A stretch of 64,000 bases of DNA from CAZWLY01 sp964634465 (GTDB lineage: Bacteria > Desulfobacterota > Desulfarculia > G963662305): assembly GCA_964634465.1 (NCBI GenBank), contig CAZWLY010000001.1, forward strand, positions 124,001 to 188,000. The letters are read 5' to 3'. Shown one piece after another: positions 16,430 through 24,628 of this stretch (its first letter is position 1; each line of letters starts with the position of its first letter). A model generated the notes under the pieces. It searched no databases. It saw only the letters and a list, made by a program, of their open reading frames with translations, and had not been told where the DNA came from. A program made the translations under genes and the position numbers.

Positions 16430-17206
16430 ATGGAACTGACCTGGTGGGGCACGGCCGGCTTCAGGATCGAGACGGCCGGGGCGGTCTTTCTGATCGATCC
16501 CTACCTCTCCCGCAACGCCAGGGCCAGACCGAGCCAGCCGCTCGCTCCGACCGACGTGGTTGACGGCGAGCACATCTTTGTCAGTCACGGCCACTTCGAC
16601 CACATCCTCGATATCCCGGTCATCGCCGCTCGGACCGGGGCCAAGGTCTACGCCGATCCCACGGCCGCTCGGACCATGATCCGGGCCGGTCTCGACCCGT
16701 CCCAGGTCGTGGAGGTGAAGAGTGACGGTCAGGCCTTTGAACTGCCGGGCTTCAAGGCCCAGGCCTTCTTTTCCGAGCACGTCAAGTTCGACCGGCTGCT
16801 GGTGATAAAAACCCTGCTCAGGGCCAATCTGCGCCTGCCGAGCTGCCTGGCCCTGGCCAAGGCCTTTCCAGCCGGCCAGGTCTTGAGTTGGCGCTTCACC
16901 GTGGACGACCGGGTTGTCCACCACTTCGGCAGCGGCGGCTCGCCGCCCGAGGAGCTGACCCGGTTGGCCAGGCGGCCGACCGACGTCCTGTTGGTTCCAC
17001 TCCAGGGCCACACCAAGATCTGCGACATCGCCCTCGACTACGTCCGGGCGCTGAGGCCCAAGCTGGTCATCCCCCACCACCAGGACGACTTCTACCCGCC
17101 CATCTCCCGGATGGTGGACATCGAACCCTTTGTCGAAGGGGTGAGGCGGGAGTTCCCGGACATCGAGGTCCAGACGCCGGTGATGAACGAGCCGATGGTC
17201 TTGTAA
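16430..17206 (+). CDS. MBL-fold metallo-hydrolase (UlaG-like)
   Basis: A 258-residue metallo-beta-lactamase-fold protein. The metal motif is SHGHFDHILD (HxHxDH), with a later VIPHHQDDFYPP that may supply further ligands. The N-terminus (WWGTAGFRIETAGAVFLIDPYL) is typical of the UPF0173/UlaG branch. The ATG at 16430 has GAGGGGG five bases upstream. It begins 23 nt after the lipoprotein stop and may belong to the Mla transcript. The substrate is unknown. Confidence 0.87.
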   Translation: MELTWWGTAGFRIETAGAVFLIDPYLSRNARARPSQPLAPTDVVDGEHIFVSHGHFDHILDIPVIAARTGAKVYADPTAARTMIRAGLDPSQVVEVKSDGQAFELPGFKAQAFFSEHVKFDRLLVIKTLLRANLRLPSCLALAKAFPAGQVLSWRFTVDDRVVHHFGSGGSPPEELTRLARRPTDVLLVPLQGHTKICDIALDYVRALRPKLVIPHHQDDFYPPISRMVDIEPFVEGVRREFPDIEVQTPVMNEPMVL

Positions 17207-17301
17207 CGGCCCTCGCCGCAGCGCCGATCGCCTAGGGCGGCCGACGGCGGGGGAGGGCGAACCAAGCCGACGACGAGGCCCCGGCTTCGCCCCGGACCGA
17301 C

Positions 17302-17345
17302 CGAGCCGGGCCTCATCCCCCGACCGAGGGGAGCGGCCCGGCTCG
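17302..17345. terminator. Possible bidirectional hairpin between convergent genes
   Basis: An 11-base inverted repeat (CGAGCCGGGCC, 17302-17312, and its complement, 17335-17345) with a smaller CCCC/GGGG pairing inside the loop. It lies between the MBL gene and the convergent radical SAM gene. There is no T-tract, so intrinsic termination is uncertain. Confidence 0.3.
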
Positions 17346-17388
17346 ATCACTCGCCGTTGTCGGAATCCAAACCCTTGCCGCCGAGTCC

Positions 17389-18456
17389 TCAGCCCAACAG
17401 GGTGTGCTTACGCACCCACTGGGGCAGGTTTCTGACGTCGTAGTAGTGGGACATGGTGAAAAAGCAGGTCGATGAGCATTTGGGCTGGCACTTGGCCTTG
17501 ACCGCCGCCAGCTCGTCGCGATCGAACTTGGGCTCCCAAATTCGACCCCAGTCGTGGTCGTAGCTGATCAGGTCGAAGCACGGCGTCAGGCTGCCGTCGG
17601 GTCGAATCAGGGCCCCGTTCTGACCGGCCCGGCAACCCCAGTTGTGGATCCGGCCCCGCATCCGCTCCTTGAACGCCTCCAGATGGGCGATGGAGTTGAC
17701 CATCGGCCAGTCCTGGCGGTGCTTGTCGATGATCCAGTCCAGAAGATCGTCCACCTCGTCGTACTGGTCGGGTGTGATGTGCAGGCCGTCCTCCTGGTGG
17801 CGGTAGTGGTCGATGTCCACGAAGCCGTGGGGCGGCTCGTTGAGATGGTAGTCGGTGGCGATTCGGTATTTCCGGGCGATCTCGGTCAACAGCCGGACGT
17901 CTTCGAGGTTGTTCCGGCAGATGTTTATGTTGAAGAAGGTCAGGTAGCCGTACCTTTTCTGCTGCTGGGCCAGGTACTCGAACTGGGGCCAGATCTTCGA
18001 CAGAGCTTTGGGCAGACCTTCTTTCGGCTCCACACAGTCCACGGCCAGGTTGACCGCGGCCACGCCGGCCCGGCCCATGTCGTCGATGAACTCCTTGTCC
18101 ATCAGGCGGCCGTTGGTCGGCAGATAGACGAAGAACCCGCTCCGGGTTCCGTACTCGATGACCTCCAGGACGAAATCCTTTCTGATCAGCGGTTCGCCGC
18201 CCATGAGCGGCAGCACCCGACAGCCGATCGACTTGAGCCAGTCGATGGCCGACTTGGCCGTCTCCAGGCTCATGCCCGGCCTGGTGTTGTCGAACTGGAA
18301 GCAATAGTGGCAGTCGATGTTACACCGCCAGTCGGTGTAGAGGTAGCACAGCACCGGTCTGAACTGGTGGGGATGCAACCGAGAGTTGAGGTAAGGGATG
18401 ACCCAGCGCCTGACAGCTCGGATTCCGTTGTAGAACCTGTAGCCGACTTCGTCCAT
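17389..18456 (-). CDS. Radical SAM protein with C-terminal cysteine-rich (SPASM/twitch-like) region
   Basis: A 355-residue radical SAM enzyme. The cluster motif is C45-x3-C49-x2-C52 (WRCNIDCHYCFQFD), with MGGEPL at 85-90. The C-terminal third has further cysteines (NWGCRAGQNG, SLTPCFDL, KCQPKCSSTCFF), consistent with an auxiliary Fe-S cluster. A good ribosome-binding site (AAGGAGG) precedes the ATG at 18456. It stands alone, converging on the MBL gene and separated by over 600 nt from the tRNA behind it, so context gives no function. No peptide-precursor gene is evident beside it. Confidence 0.85.
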   Translation of the reverse strand: MDEVGYRFYNGIRAVRRWVIPYLNSRLHPHQFRPVLCYLYTDWRCNIDCHYCFQFDNTRPGMSLETAKSAIDWLKSIGCRVLPLMGGEPLIRKDFVLEVIEYGTRSGFFVYLPTNGRLMDKEFIDDMGRAGVAAVNLAVDCVEPKEGLPKALSKIWPQFEYLAQQQKRYGYLTFFNINICRNNLEDVRLLTEIARKYRIATDYHLNEPPHGFVDIDHYRHQEDGLHITPDQYDEVDDLLDWIIDKHRQDWPMVNSIAHLEAFKERMRGRIHNWGCRAGQNGALIRPDGSLTPCFDLISYDHDWGRIWEPKFDRDELAAVKAKCQPKCSSTCFFTMSHYYDVRNLPQWVRKHTLLG

Positions 18457-19040
18457 CGTCCACCCTCCTTACTTGCCCGCTCCAGGTCGGGCTCGTAACC
18501 ATCGATTGCTTTTTAAAGAGGTTTGCCTGGAATTATGGTTTCAAGATTGATTTGCCTCCTGCTATCCAGACCGGACGCTCCGATCGGTTGACCCCCTCGG
18601 GATTTCATCTCCCACGGGAAACATTATGGTAAAATTCTCGCCTCCTCGCTGCGACTCGGTCGCCGCGGCGGGCGAACAAGCTTGGCATCGCTCCTGCGGA
18701 CACGTTTGCCGCTGCGACCTGTTCAATTGTACCCACGATGTATTTGGGAGTCAAACCGCCGGCTTGACCCCCACAGGGGTTTGTCCCCTGAAGGGGCTCA
18801 TTTCCCACAGAGGGGGCGTTCCACGCAGCCTGCGGCGAAGAAGAACACCCCCGTCTGCCGCCGCTGCCCCGTCCCTTCCGGCGGGGGCGTTGAACACTCG
18901 ACTCGAAATCCGGAGCGGACTGCGATTCTGACGGGCGAAGGATGCGGAAGCGGAATCCTACCCCCGGCCCGGCCGGGAGAGAGAAGGTCCAACCGGCCTT
19001 CTGCGGCCGTCCTCAACGAGTCGAGACGAACCGTTCTTCA
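18457..19040. other. Long intergenic region without a supportable gene
   Basis: About 580 nt. Near 18500-18560 is an AT-richer stretch that may hold the promoter of the radical SAM gene. Further right are small G/C hairpins (CCCCC-acag-GGGG near 18770, CCCC-tgaa-GGGG near 18786) and one copy of a dispersed repeat (18780-18885). Open frames here are Arg/Pro/Gly-rich, lack convincing ribosome-binding sites and look like chance frames. Confidence 0.6.
18780..18885 (+). repeat. Dispersed intergenic repeat, copy 2
   Basis: Plus-strand partner of the inverted copy at 6450-6550. The best-conserved part is about 18833-18876 (GCGGCGAAGAAGAACAC and CTGCCGCCGC). Boundaries are approximate because the flanking similarity is weak. 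Confidence 0.45.
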
Positions 19041-19042
19041 AT

Positions 19043-19072
19043 AAAAAGCCGCAACCCATTTCGGGTTGCGGC
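19043..19072 (-). terminator. Rho-independent terminator of the gap-pgk-tpiA-secG-tRNA-Leu transcript
   Basis: A perfect 10-bp stem (GCCGCAACCC, 19048-19057, and its complement, 19063-19072) with a 5-nt loop. On the minus strand it is followed by TTTTTAT. It lies about 15 nt past the tRNA 3' end. Confidence 0.9.
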
Positions 19073-19087
19073 TCGGTCGTTTGATTT

Positions 19088-19174
19088 TGGTGCCGAAGCG
19101 GGGACTTGAACCCCGACGGCCGGAAGGCCACCACCCCCTCAAGATGGCGTGTCTACCAGTTCCACCACTTCGGC
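19088..19174 (-). tRNA. tRNA-Leu (anticodon GAG)
   Basis: An 87-nt minus-strand tRNA with encoded CCA (comp. 19090-19088). The 7-bp acceptor stem pairs GCCGAAG with CTTCGGC, the D-loop has GGTAGAC, and the anticodon arm CCATC-TTGAGGG-GGTGG gives anticodon GAG. A long class II variable arm and the T-arm GGGGTTCAAGTCCCC follow. It lies 14 nt after secG and is probably co-transcribed with it. Confidence 0.95.
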
Positions 19175-19188
19175 ACGAAGTCGGCTGG

Positions 19189-19506
19189 TTATTTTGTCTC
19201 CGTCGGCTTTTCGGCCGGGGCCGGCTTGGCCGGAGCCTCCTGGACCGGCTGGTCGGTGACGACCGAGGTCGTCGGGACGTTTTTGCCGGTGAAGAAGGCC
19301 AGGCCCAATGAGGTGAGCATGAAGACCACGGCCACTACCGTGGTCACTTTGCCCAGAAAAGGCGTCGCCCCGGAGGAACCGAAGACGGTATTCGAAGAGC
19401 CGCCGAAGGCCGCGCCCATGGAAGCGCCCTTGCCCCGCTGCAACAACACGATGATGATCAGGGCCAAACTGGCGATCACATGGATTGTGGTGATCAACGC
19501 GTCCAA
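19189..19506 (-). CDS. secG: Preprotein translocase subunit SecG
   Basis: Small inner-membrane component of SecYEG, about 105 residues: two hydrophobic helices (TIHVIASLALIIIVLLQRGK and TTVVAVVFMLTSLGLAFFTG) flanking the conserved GKGASMGAAFGG segment, then a Pro/Ala/Lys tail. The TTG at 19506 is chosen because GAGG lies nine bases upstream. A TTG at 19521 overlaps the tpiA stop and has no usable ribosome-binding site. The tpiA-secG-tRNA-Leu order is a common arrangement. Confidence 0.92.
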   Translation of the reverse strand: MDALITTIHVIASLALIIIVLLQRGKGASMGAAFGGSSNTVFGSSGATPFLGKVTTVVAVVFMLTSLGLAFFTGKNVPTTSVVTDQPVQEAPAKPAPAEKPTETK

Positions 19507-19517
19507 ATTATATCGCC

Positions 19518-20273
19518 TCAACCTTGGTAGCCGACGATGGCCGAGAAACTCTCGGCCTCCAGGGAGGCGCCCCCGACCAGAGCGCCGTCCAGGTCGGGTT
19601 GGGCCATCAACTCCCTGACGTTGCCGGCATTGACCGAGCCACCATACAGTATCCGCAGGGAGTTGGCAAGCCCCTTGTCGAACCGATCGGCCAGCCAGCG
19701 GCGGATGAAATCGTGGACCTCCTGGGCCTGCTCGGGAGCGGCGGTGCGGCCGGTGCCGATGGCCCAGACGGGCTCGTAGGCGACGACCAGCTCCAGGCCG
19801 GAGGCGAGCTCGATCCCGGCCAGGTTTCGGGCCAACTGGTCCTCGATCACGGCCTCGGTTTGGCCGGCCTCACGTTGCTCTAGGCTCTCGCCGACGCACA
19901 GAACCGGGATCAACCCGGCCTCGAGCGCCGCGGCGACCTTGTCCCGGATGAACTCGTCGGTTTCGGTCATGAACTGCCGCCGCTCGGAGTGGCCGACGAT
20001 GACGTAGCTGACGCCCAGGTCGGTCAACATCTCCGGGCAGATTTCACCCGTCCTGGCACCCTGCCCGGACGGATAGAGGTTCTGGGCGCCCAGCTTGAGC
20101 TTCGTCCCGGCGATGGCCTCGGCCACCGGGGCCAGGGAGGTGAAGGGCGGGGCGATCATCACCTCCACACCGTCAACCACGCTGTTCGCCACTGCCTCGG
20201 CCAAGGCCACCGCCTCGGCCTTCGTCTTGTACATCTTCCAGTTGCCGGCAATGAGTGGTGTTCGATCAACCAT
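19518..20273 (-). CDS. tpiA: Triose-phosphate isomerase
   Basis: Interconverts dihydroxyacetone phosphate and glyceraldehyde 3-phosphate. The protein has 251 residues, normal for the family. Active-site elements are present: AGNWKMYKT (Lys), VIVGHSERRQF (His), AYEPVWAIGTG (Glu), and a phosphate loop LYGGSVNAGN. It lies between pgk and secG in a glycolytic cluster on the same strand. Confidence 0.97.
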   Translation of the reverse strand: MVDRTPLIAGNWKMYKTKAEAVALAEAVANSVVDGVEVMIAPPFTSLAPVAEAIAGTKLKLGAQNLYPSGQGARTGEICPEMLTDLGVSYVIVGHSERRQFMTETDEFIRDKVAAALEAGLIPVLCVGESLEQREAGQTEAVIEDQLARNLAGIELASGLELVVAYEPVWAIGTGRTAAPEQAQEVHDFIRRWLADRFDKGLANSLRILYGGSVNAGNVRELMAQPDLDGALVGGASLEAESFSAIVGYQG

Positions 20274-20323
20274 CGTATATCCTTATGCTTTTCGCCCCAA
20301 CTCGATCCACCTGAAGAGTTCGA

Positions 20324-21568
20324 TCAGGATTTGGGCAGATCGGGCGGTTCGCAATCCCGCTTGGGTTCGGGAGTGCCGATTTCATCGAAGCGGTCCTCCA
20401 GAGCCAGGACTCCCGGCAGCCCCCGGCCCTCCAGGAGGCGCACGAAGGCGCCGCCGCCGGTGGAGATGTAGGACATCTTGCTCGACTCGCCGGCCCGATG
20501 GACGGCCACGTCGGTGTCGCCGCCGCCGATGATGGTCAGGGCGTAGGAGTCGGCCACCTGACGGACCATGGCCATCGTACCCCGGGAGAAGGCGTCCATC
20601 TCGAAGGCGCCCATGGGGCCGTTCCAGACGATGGTCTTGGCGTTGGCCAGGGCCTCGCCGTAGAGCATGCTGGTGGCCGGGCCGATGTCCATGATGTACC
20701 AGTCCGCCGGCACCTCGGCCGCCGGGCAGACCTTGGTCTCGGCGTTGGGCTCGGGCCGATCGGCAATGACGCAATCGACCGGGATGAACATCTTCACGCC
20801 CAAATCCTTGGCCCGGCGAAGCAGGCAGTTGCAGGTATCGACCAACTCCGGTTCGTGGAGCGACTTGCCGATCTCGTAGCCGACGCTTTTCAGAAACGTG
20901 TTGGCCATGGCTCCGCCGATGATCATCTTGTCGACGTGAACCATGAGGTTTTCCAGGGCGTAGAGCTTGGACCTGATCTTGGAGCCGCCCTGGATGGCGA
21001 CCAGCGGCCGGGCCGGGTTCTCCATGGCCTGGTTGAAGTAGCTGATTTCGTTCATCAACAGAAACCCGGCCGCCTTTTCTTTGGCGTACTTGGCCACCGC
21101 CACCACCGAGGCGTGGGCCCGGTGGGCCACGGCGAATGCGTCGTTGATGTAGACGTCGGCCAGCTCGGCCAGCTTGCGGCCGAACTCATCGTCGTTTTTC
21201 GTCTCGCCCGGATGGAAGCGCAGGTTCTCCAAGAGGATGACGTCGCCCTTCTCCATGGCGGCGACCATCTTCTCGACCTCGTCGCCGATGCAGTCCGGAG
21301 CCAGGGGCACCTCTTTCATCAGCAGCCGCGACAGCCGCCGGGCGACCGGTTTGAGCGACATGCTCTCCACCCGCTTGCCGCCGGGCCGGGCCATGTGGGA
21401 GCAGAGGATGATCTTGGCGTTTTCGTCCAGAGCGTAGTTGATGGTCGGCAAGACGGCCCTGATGCGGGAGTCGTCGGTGATGTTTCCGTCCGAGTCGTAC
21501 GGCACGTTGAAGTCGGCCCGGATCAAGAGCGTCTTGCCTCGGATGTCGGTCTCCCTGATGCTTTTCAC
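20324..21568 (-). CDS. pgk: Phosphoglycerate kinase
   Basis: Transfers phosphate between 1,3-bisphosphoglycerate and ADP. It has 414 residues. Recognisable elements are LIRADFNVPYDSDG, ILLENLRFHPGE, YINDAFAVAHRAHAS, WNGPMGAFE, GGGDTDVAV and ISTGGGAFVRLLEG. Two motifs vary from the usual form: SHMARPGGKR replaces SHLGRPKG, keeping the His and Arg that contact substrate, and AIQGGSKIRSK replaces ILGGAKVSDK. A ~20-residue C-terminal extension ends in EPPDLPKS. It is encoded between gap and tpiA. Confidence 0.96.
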   Translation of the reverse strand: MKSIRETDIRGKTLLIRADFNVPYDSDGNITDDSRIRAVLPTINYALDENAKIILCSHMARPGGKRVESMSLKPVARRLSRLLMKEVPLAPDCIGDEVEKMVAAMEKGDVILLENLRFHPGETKNDDEFGRKLAELADVYINDAFAVAHRAHASVVAVAKYAKEKAAGFLLMNEISYFNQAMENPARPLVAIQGGSKIRSKLYALENLMVHVDKMIIGGAMANTFLKSVGYEIGKSLHEPELVDTCNCLLRRAKDLGVKMFIPVDCVIADRPEPNAETKVCPAAEVPADWYIMDIGPATSMLYGEALANAKTIVWNGPMGAFEMDAFSRGTMAMVRQVADSYALTIIGGGDTDVAVHRAGESSKMSYISTGGGAFVRLLEGRGLPGVLALEDRFDEIGTPEPKRDCEPPDLPKS

Positions 21569-21585
21569 GGCGCTCCCTTTCGTCG

Positions 21586-22596
21586 CTATTTTTTCTTCTT
21601 GCCTATGTAGTACGCCATGTCTACCAGCCGGGCCGCGTACCCGGATTCGTTGTCGTACCAGGCCAAGACCTTGACCAAGTTGCCGTCCATGACCTCGGTC
21701 AACGGTCCATCGACCACCGCCGAGTAGAGCGAGGAGGTGTAGTCCACCGAAACCAACGGCTCCTCGGTGTAGGCCATGATCCCCTTCAATGCGCCCCGCG
21801 AGGCGCGCTTGAGGGCGGCGTTGACCTTCTCCACGGTGACCGCCTGGGCCACGTTACAGGTGAAATCGACGATGGAGACGTTGGGTGTGGGCACCCGGAT
21901 CGAGAAGCCGTCCAGCTTGCCGGCCAACTCGGGGATGACCTGGGTGACCGCCTTGGCCGCGCCGGTGGTGGTCGGAATCATGGACATCGAGGCCGTCCGG
22001 GCCCGGCGAAGGTCTTTGTGGGTGCCGTCCAGGATGCGCTGGCTCATGGTGAAGGAGTGGATGGTGGTCATCAGCCCTTTCTCGATGGTGAAGGCGTCGT
22101 GCAGGACCTTGACCACCGGGGCCAGGCAGTTGGTGGTGCAAGAGGCGTTGGAGACGACGTCCATGGTCTGGGGGTCGTACATCTCGTGGTTGACGCCGTA
22201 GACGAAGGTGGCGTCCACTCCCTTGCCCGGTGCGCCGATGATGACCTTTTTGGCCCCGGCTTCGATATGGCCCCAGGCCGACTTCTTGTCCTTGAACTTG
22301 CCGGTGGCCTCGATGACCACATCCACCTTGGACTTGTCCCAGGGGATGGTCGAGCAGGACTCGGTCTCGCGGGTGATGCGAATCTTGTTGCCGGCCACGA
22401 CCAGGAAGTTGTCGGTGTAGGTGACCTTCTTGTTGAAGACGCCGTGCACCGAGTCGTACTTGAGGAGGTGGGCCAGGGTTTCCGACGAGGCCCGGGCGTT
22501 GATCGCCACCACCTTCAGATCCCGCCTGTCCTTGGCCGCGTGCCGCACGATCAGTCGTCCGATTCTGCCAAAGCCGTTGATGCCAATCTTGACCAT
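21586..22596 (-). CDS. gap: Glyceraldehyde-3-phosphate dehydrogenase, type I
   Basis: Glycolytic/gluconeogenic NAD-dependent dehydrogenase of 336 residues. It has the N-terminal Rossmann motif INGFGRIGRL, the catalytic cysteine in SNASCTTNCLAPV, and the C-terminal WYDNESGYAARLVDM. The segment SFTMSQRILDGTHKDLRRAR departs from the common SYTNDQRILD form. GGGGG precedes the ATG. As the first gene it probably drives gap-pgk-tpiA-secG-tRNA-Leu. Confidence 0.96.
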   Translation of the reverse strand: MVKIGINGFGRIGRLIVRHAAKDRRDLKVVAINARASSETLAHLLKYDSVHGVFNKKVTYTDNFLVVAGNKIRITRETESCSTIPWDKSKVDVVIEATGKFKDKKSAWGHIEAGAKKVIIGAPGKGVDATFVYGVNHEMYDPQTMDVVSNASCTTNCLAPVVKVLHDAFTIEKGLMTTIHSFTMSQRILDGTHKDLRRARTASMSMIPTTTGAAKAVTQVIPELAGKLDGFSIRVPTPNVSIVDFTCNVAQAVTVEKVNAALKRASRGALKGIMAYTEEPLVSVDYTSSLYSAVVDGPLTEVMDGNLVKVLAWYDNESGYAARLVDMAYYIGKKKK

Positions 22597-22816
22597 AACG
22601 CCCCCTTTTTTTCAAAGGCGCCGGGTTGTCGGCGCCAATTTCCCCGCCAGCCGCGGGCCTTGCGCGGCCCCGCCGAGGGGGTTCGGGTTGGGTTTCGGCC
22701 TTCGTCGCGACAAGAACATCGCCGTCGGTCGGCCGGAAGCGGTTATAAGCAGTTAATTTTAATATTACATTGCCATAATAGTCTAACCGCCGCCATTGTT
22801 GGTCGTCAACCGCTTT
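22597..22816. other. AT-rich upstream region of gap
   Basis: A 220-nt gap between gap and rimI (both minus strand). Positions 22741-22790 are strikingly AT-rich for this genome (TTAATTTTAATATTACATTG on the plus strand) and should carry the gap promoter. Several partial -10 matches exist, but no clear -35/-10 pair could be settled by eye. Confidence 0.4.
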
Positions 22817-23320
22817 TCACTGCGGCGGAGCTGTTTCGCCCACCTCCAGGCACATCAAAACGGCATCCTCGCCGGTGTCGGGGTAGTATTTGGCCTTGAT
22901 CCCGACCTGCTGAAACCCGGCGGCGCGGTAAAGCGCCAGCGCCGCCCGGTTGAGGTGACGGACCTCGAGGCGTATTTCGGTCTTGGCCTTTTTCACCGCC
23001 TGATCGACGATGAACTCCAAGAGCATCCGGCCCAAGCCCTGACCGCGATACGAGGCGGCGACGCACAGGTTGTTGAGCCTGAACCTCTCGCCCTCCTCCC
23101 AGACGCAGGCGTAACCGACCACGCCCCGGCCCTTGAGGCGGCGATCCAGGATCACCCAGGCGTGGGCCAGGGGAGCGGCGATGGCGCCGGCGAAGATTTT
23201 CTTCGCCCAGGGCATGGAGAAGGAGTCCTTTTCGATGGCGCTCACCCGGCCCAGGTCGGCCTTCTCCATGGGGGTGATCAGGAACCGGTCGGCCAGGGTT
23301 TTCGGTCGCTGAAAGAGCAT
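22817..23320 (-). CDS. rimI: Ribosomal-protein alanine N-acetyltransferase RimI
   Basis: GNAT acetyltransferase of 167 residues, expected to acetylate the N-terminus of ribosomal protein S18, whose gene rpsR is at 62835. The acetyl-CoA motif YRGQGLGRMLLEF is present, preceded by LNNLCVAASYRG and followed by EVRHLNRAALALYRAAGF. The ~20 residues before TPMEKADLGRVSAIE are unusual, so translation could begin slightly later. Last gene of the lptC-to-rimI run. Confidence 0.85.
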   Translation of the reverse strand: MLFQRPKTLADRFLITPMEKADLGRVSAIEKDSFSMPWAKKIFAGAIAAPLAHAWVILDRRLKGRGVVGYACVWEEGERFRLNNLCVAASYRGQGLGRMLLEFIVDQAVKKAKTEIRLEVRHLNRAALALYRAAGFQQVGIKAKYYPDTGEDAVLMCLEVGETAPPQ

Positions 23321-23332
23321 CGCGCTTCGGGC

Positions 23333-23737
23333 TTACGAGCCTAACAGCTTGCCGGCCATGGTGATGGCCTCGATTCCCTTCCGCTCGGCCTCTTCGGCCA
23401 GTTCCTTCAAGCCGGCCGCCTTGTTTCGGCGGGTGACCGCGTTGAGAAACATCGGCAGGTTGACGCCGGTCAGGACCTCGACCCGACCTGGATCGAGAAA
23501 CGAGAGCGACATGTCCGAGGGCGAGCCGCCGAACATGTCGGTCAGGATCAAGACGCCGTCGCCGTCGTTTAGCTCGGCCAGACCTTTCGTCAGGGCGGAG
23601 TTGAGGTGTTCGGGGTCTTCTCCCGATTGGACGCCGATGGCTCTGACGGCCTCGATCCGGCGGCCGAGGATGAACTCCGCCGCCTCCACCAAGGCGTCGG
23701 CCAGGGCGCCGTGAGCGACGATGATCACGCCGATCAT
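23333..23737 (-). CDS. PTS mannose-family EIIA protein
   Basis: A 134-residue phosphocarrier domain of the mannose PTS type. The phospho-histidine is H9 in IIVAHGALADAL, and TDMFGGSPSDMS is the family's second motif. It lies 9 nt after rapZ, the classic position next to rapZ and ptsN in this phylum. No IIB, IIC or IID sugar-transport partner is present here, so a regulatory role is more likely than sugar uptake. Confidence 0.9.
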   Translation of the reverse strand: MIGVIIVAHGALADALVEAAEFILGRRIEAVRAIGVQSGEDPEHLNSALTKGLAELNDGDGVLILTDMFGGSPSDMSLSFLDPGRVEVLTGVNLPMFLNAVTRRNKAAGLKELAEEAERKGIEAITMAGKLLGS

Positions 23738-23746
23738 GGTTCTCCC

Positions 23747-24625
23747 CTAACCCAGCTCTATGTCGCGGTGCCGGACGGCGATCTCGTAGCCGGCCGGCTC
23801 GAGCTGGTCTCTGAGTCGGTTGACCACGGCCACCGAGCGGTGGCGGCCGCCGGTGCAGCCAACGCCGACGGTCAGGTAGGCCTTGCCCTCTTTTTCGTAG
23901 AGCGGCAGCAGATCCGAGAGCAGGGCGGTCAACCGGTTTATGAAAACGCTGGCTTCGTCGTTTTTGAAGACGAAGTCTATTACCTCGTCATCGCCGCCGT
24001 TTTTGTCTCTCAAGCCCTCCACGAAATAGGGGTTGGGCAAAAACCGGACGTCCATGACGATGTCGGCCTCGTGGGGCAGGCCGTACTTGAAGCCGAAGGA
24101 GATCAAGGTGATCCGGAGGCGCTTTACGGCCATGGGGCCGGAAAAACTCTCCACTATCCGGGCCTTCAACTCGTGGACCGACAGGTTGGTGGTGTCGATG
24201 ATCAGGTCGGCCTGGTCCCTCAGCCCGGCCAGCGCCTTGCGCTCCTTGACGATCGCCTCGGCCAGAGAGGTCGAAGCGTCGGCCATGGGATGGGTCCGCC
24301 GGGTCTGGGAGTAGCGCCGGATCAAGGCGTCGTCCGAGGCCTCGAGGAAGACGATCTCCAGTTTGAAGCCGGAGCGATCGAGCTTGAGAAAGACGGTCTG
24401 GTAGCGGGACAGGAAATCGGGTTCGCGCAGGTCCATCACCAGCGCGACCTTCGTCGCCTCGGGCGAGCCGCTCTCCCGCATCTCCAGGAAGCGGGGCAGC
24501 AGTTCCACCGGCAGGTTGTCCACGCATAGAAAACCGGTGTCCTCCAGCGCCCTGAGGGCGGTGGACTTCCCCGAGCCGGACAGGCCGGTGATGATGACCA
24601 CCCGGACGTTTCGCAACCGAACCAC
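23747..24625 (-). CDS. rapZ: RNase adapter / nucleotide-binding protein RapZ
   Basis: P-loop protein of 292 residues, in enterobacteria an RNA-binding adapter controlling glucosamine-6-phosphate synthase RNA. Walker A is ITGLSGSGKST. FLCVDNLPVELLP, the linker, and the C-terminal SFGFKYGLPHEADIVMDVRF and GVGCTGGRHRSVAV are all conserved. It sits 3 nt after ptsN. Whether the RNA role is conserved outside enterobacteria is unknown. Confidence 0.94.
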   Translation of the reverse strand: MVRLRNVRVVIITGLSGSGKSTALRALEDTGFLCVDNLPVELLPRFLEMRESGSPEATKVALVMDLREPDFLSRYQTVFLKLDRSGFKLEIVFLEASDDALIRRYSQTRRTHPMADASTSLAEAIVKERKALAGLRDQADLIIDTTNLSVHELKARIVESFSGPMAVKRLRITLISFGFKYGLPHEADIVMDVRFLPNPYFVEGLRDKNGGDDEVIDFVFKNDEASVFINRLTALLSDLLPLYEKEGKAYLTVGVGCTGGRHRSVAVVNRLRDQLEPAGYEIAVRHRDIELG

Positions 24626-24628
24626 GGC

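Noticed and set aside
18626..19044. Several 70-120-codon frames in the intergenic region before tRNA-Leu(GAG)
   Set aside because: Arg/Pro/Ser-rich, mutually overlapping, no good ribosome-binding site and no recognisable motif; part coincides with a dispersed repeat.
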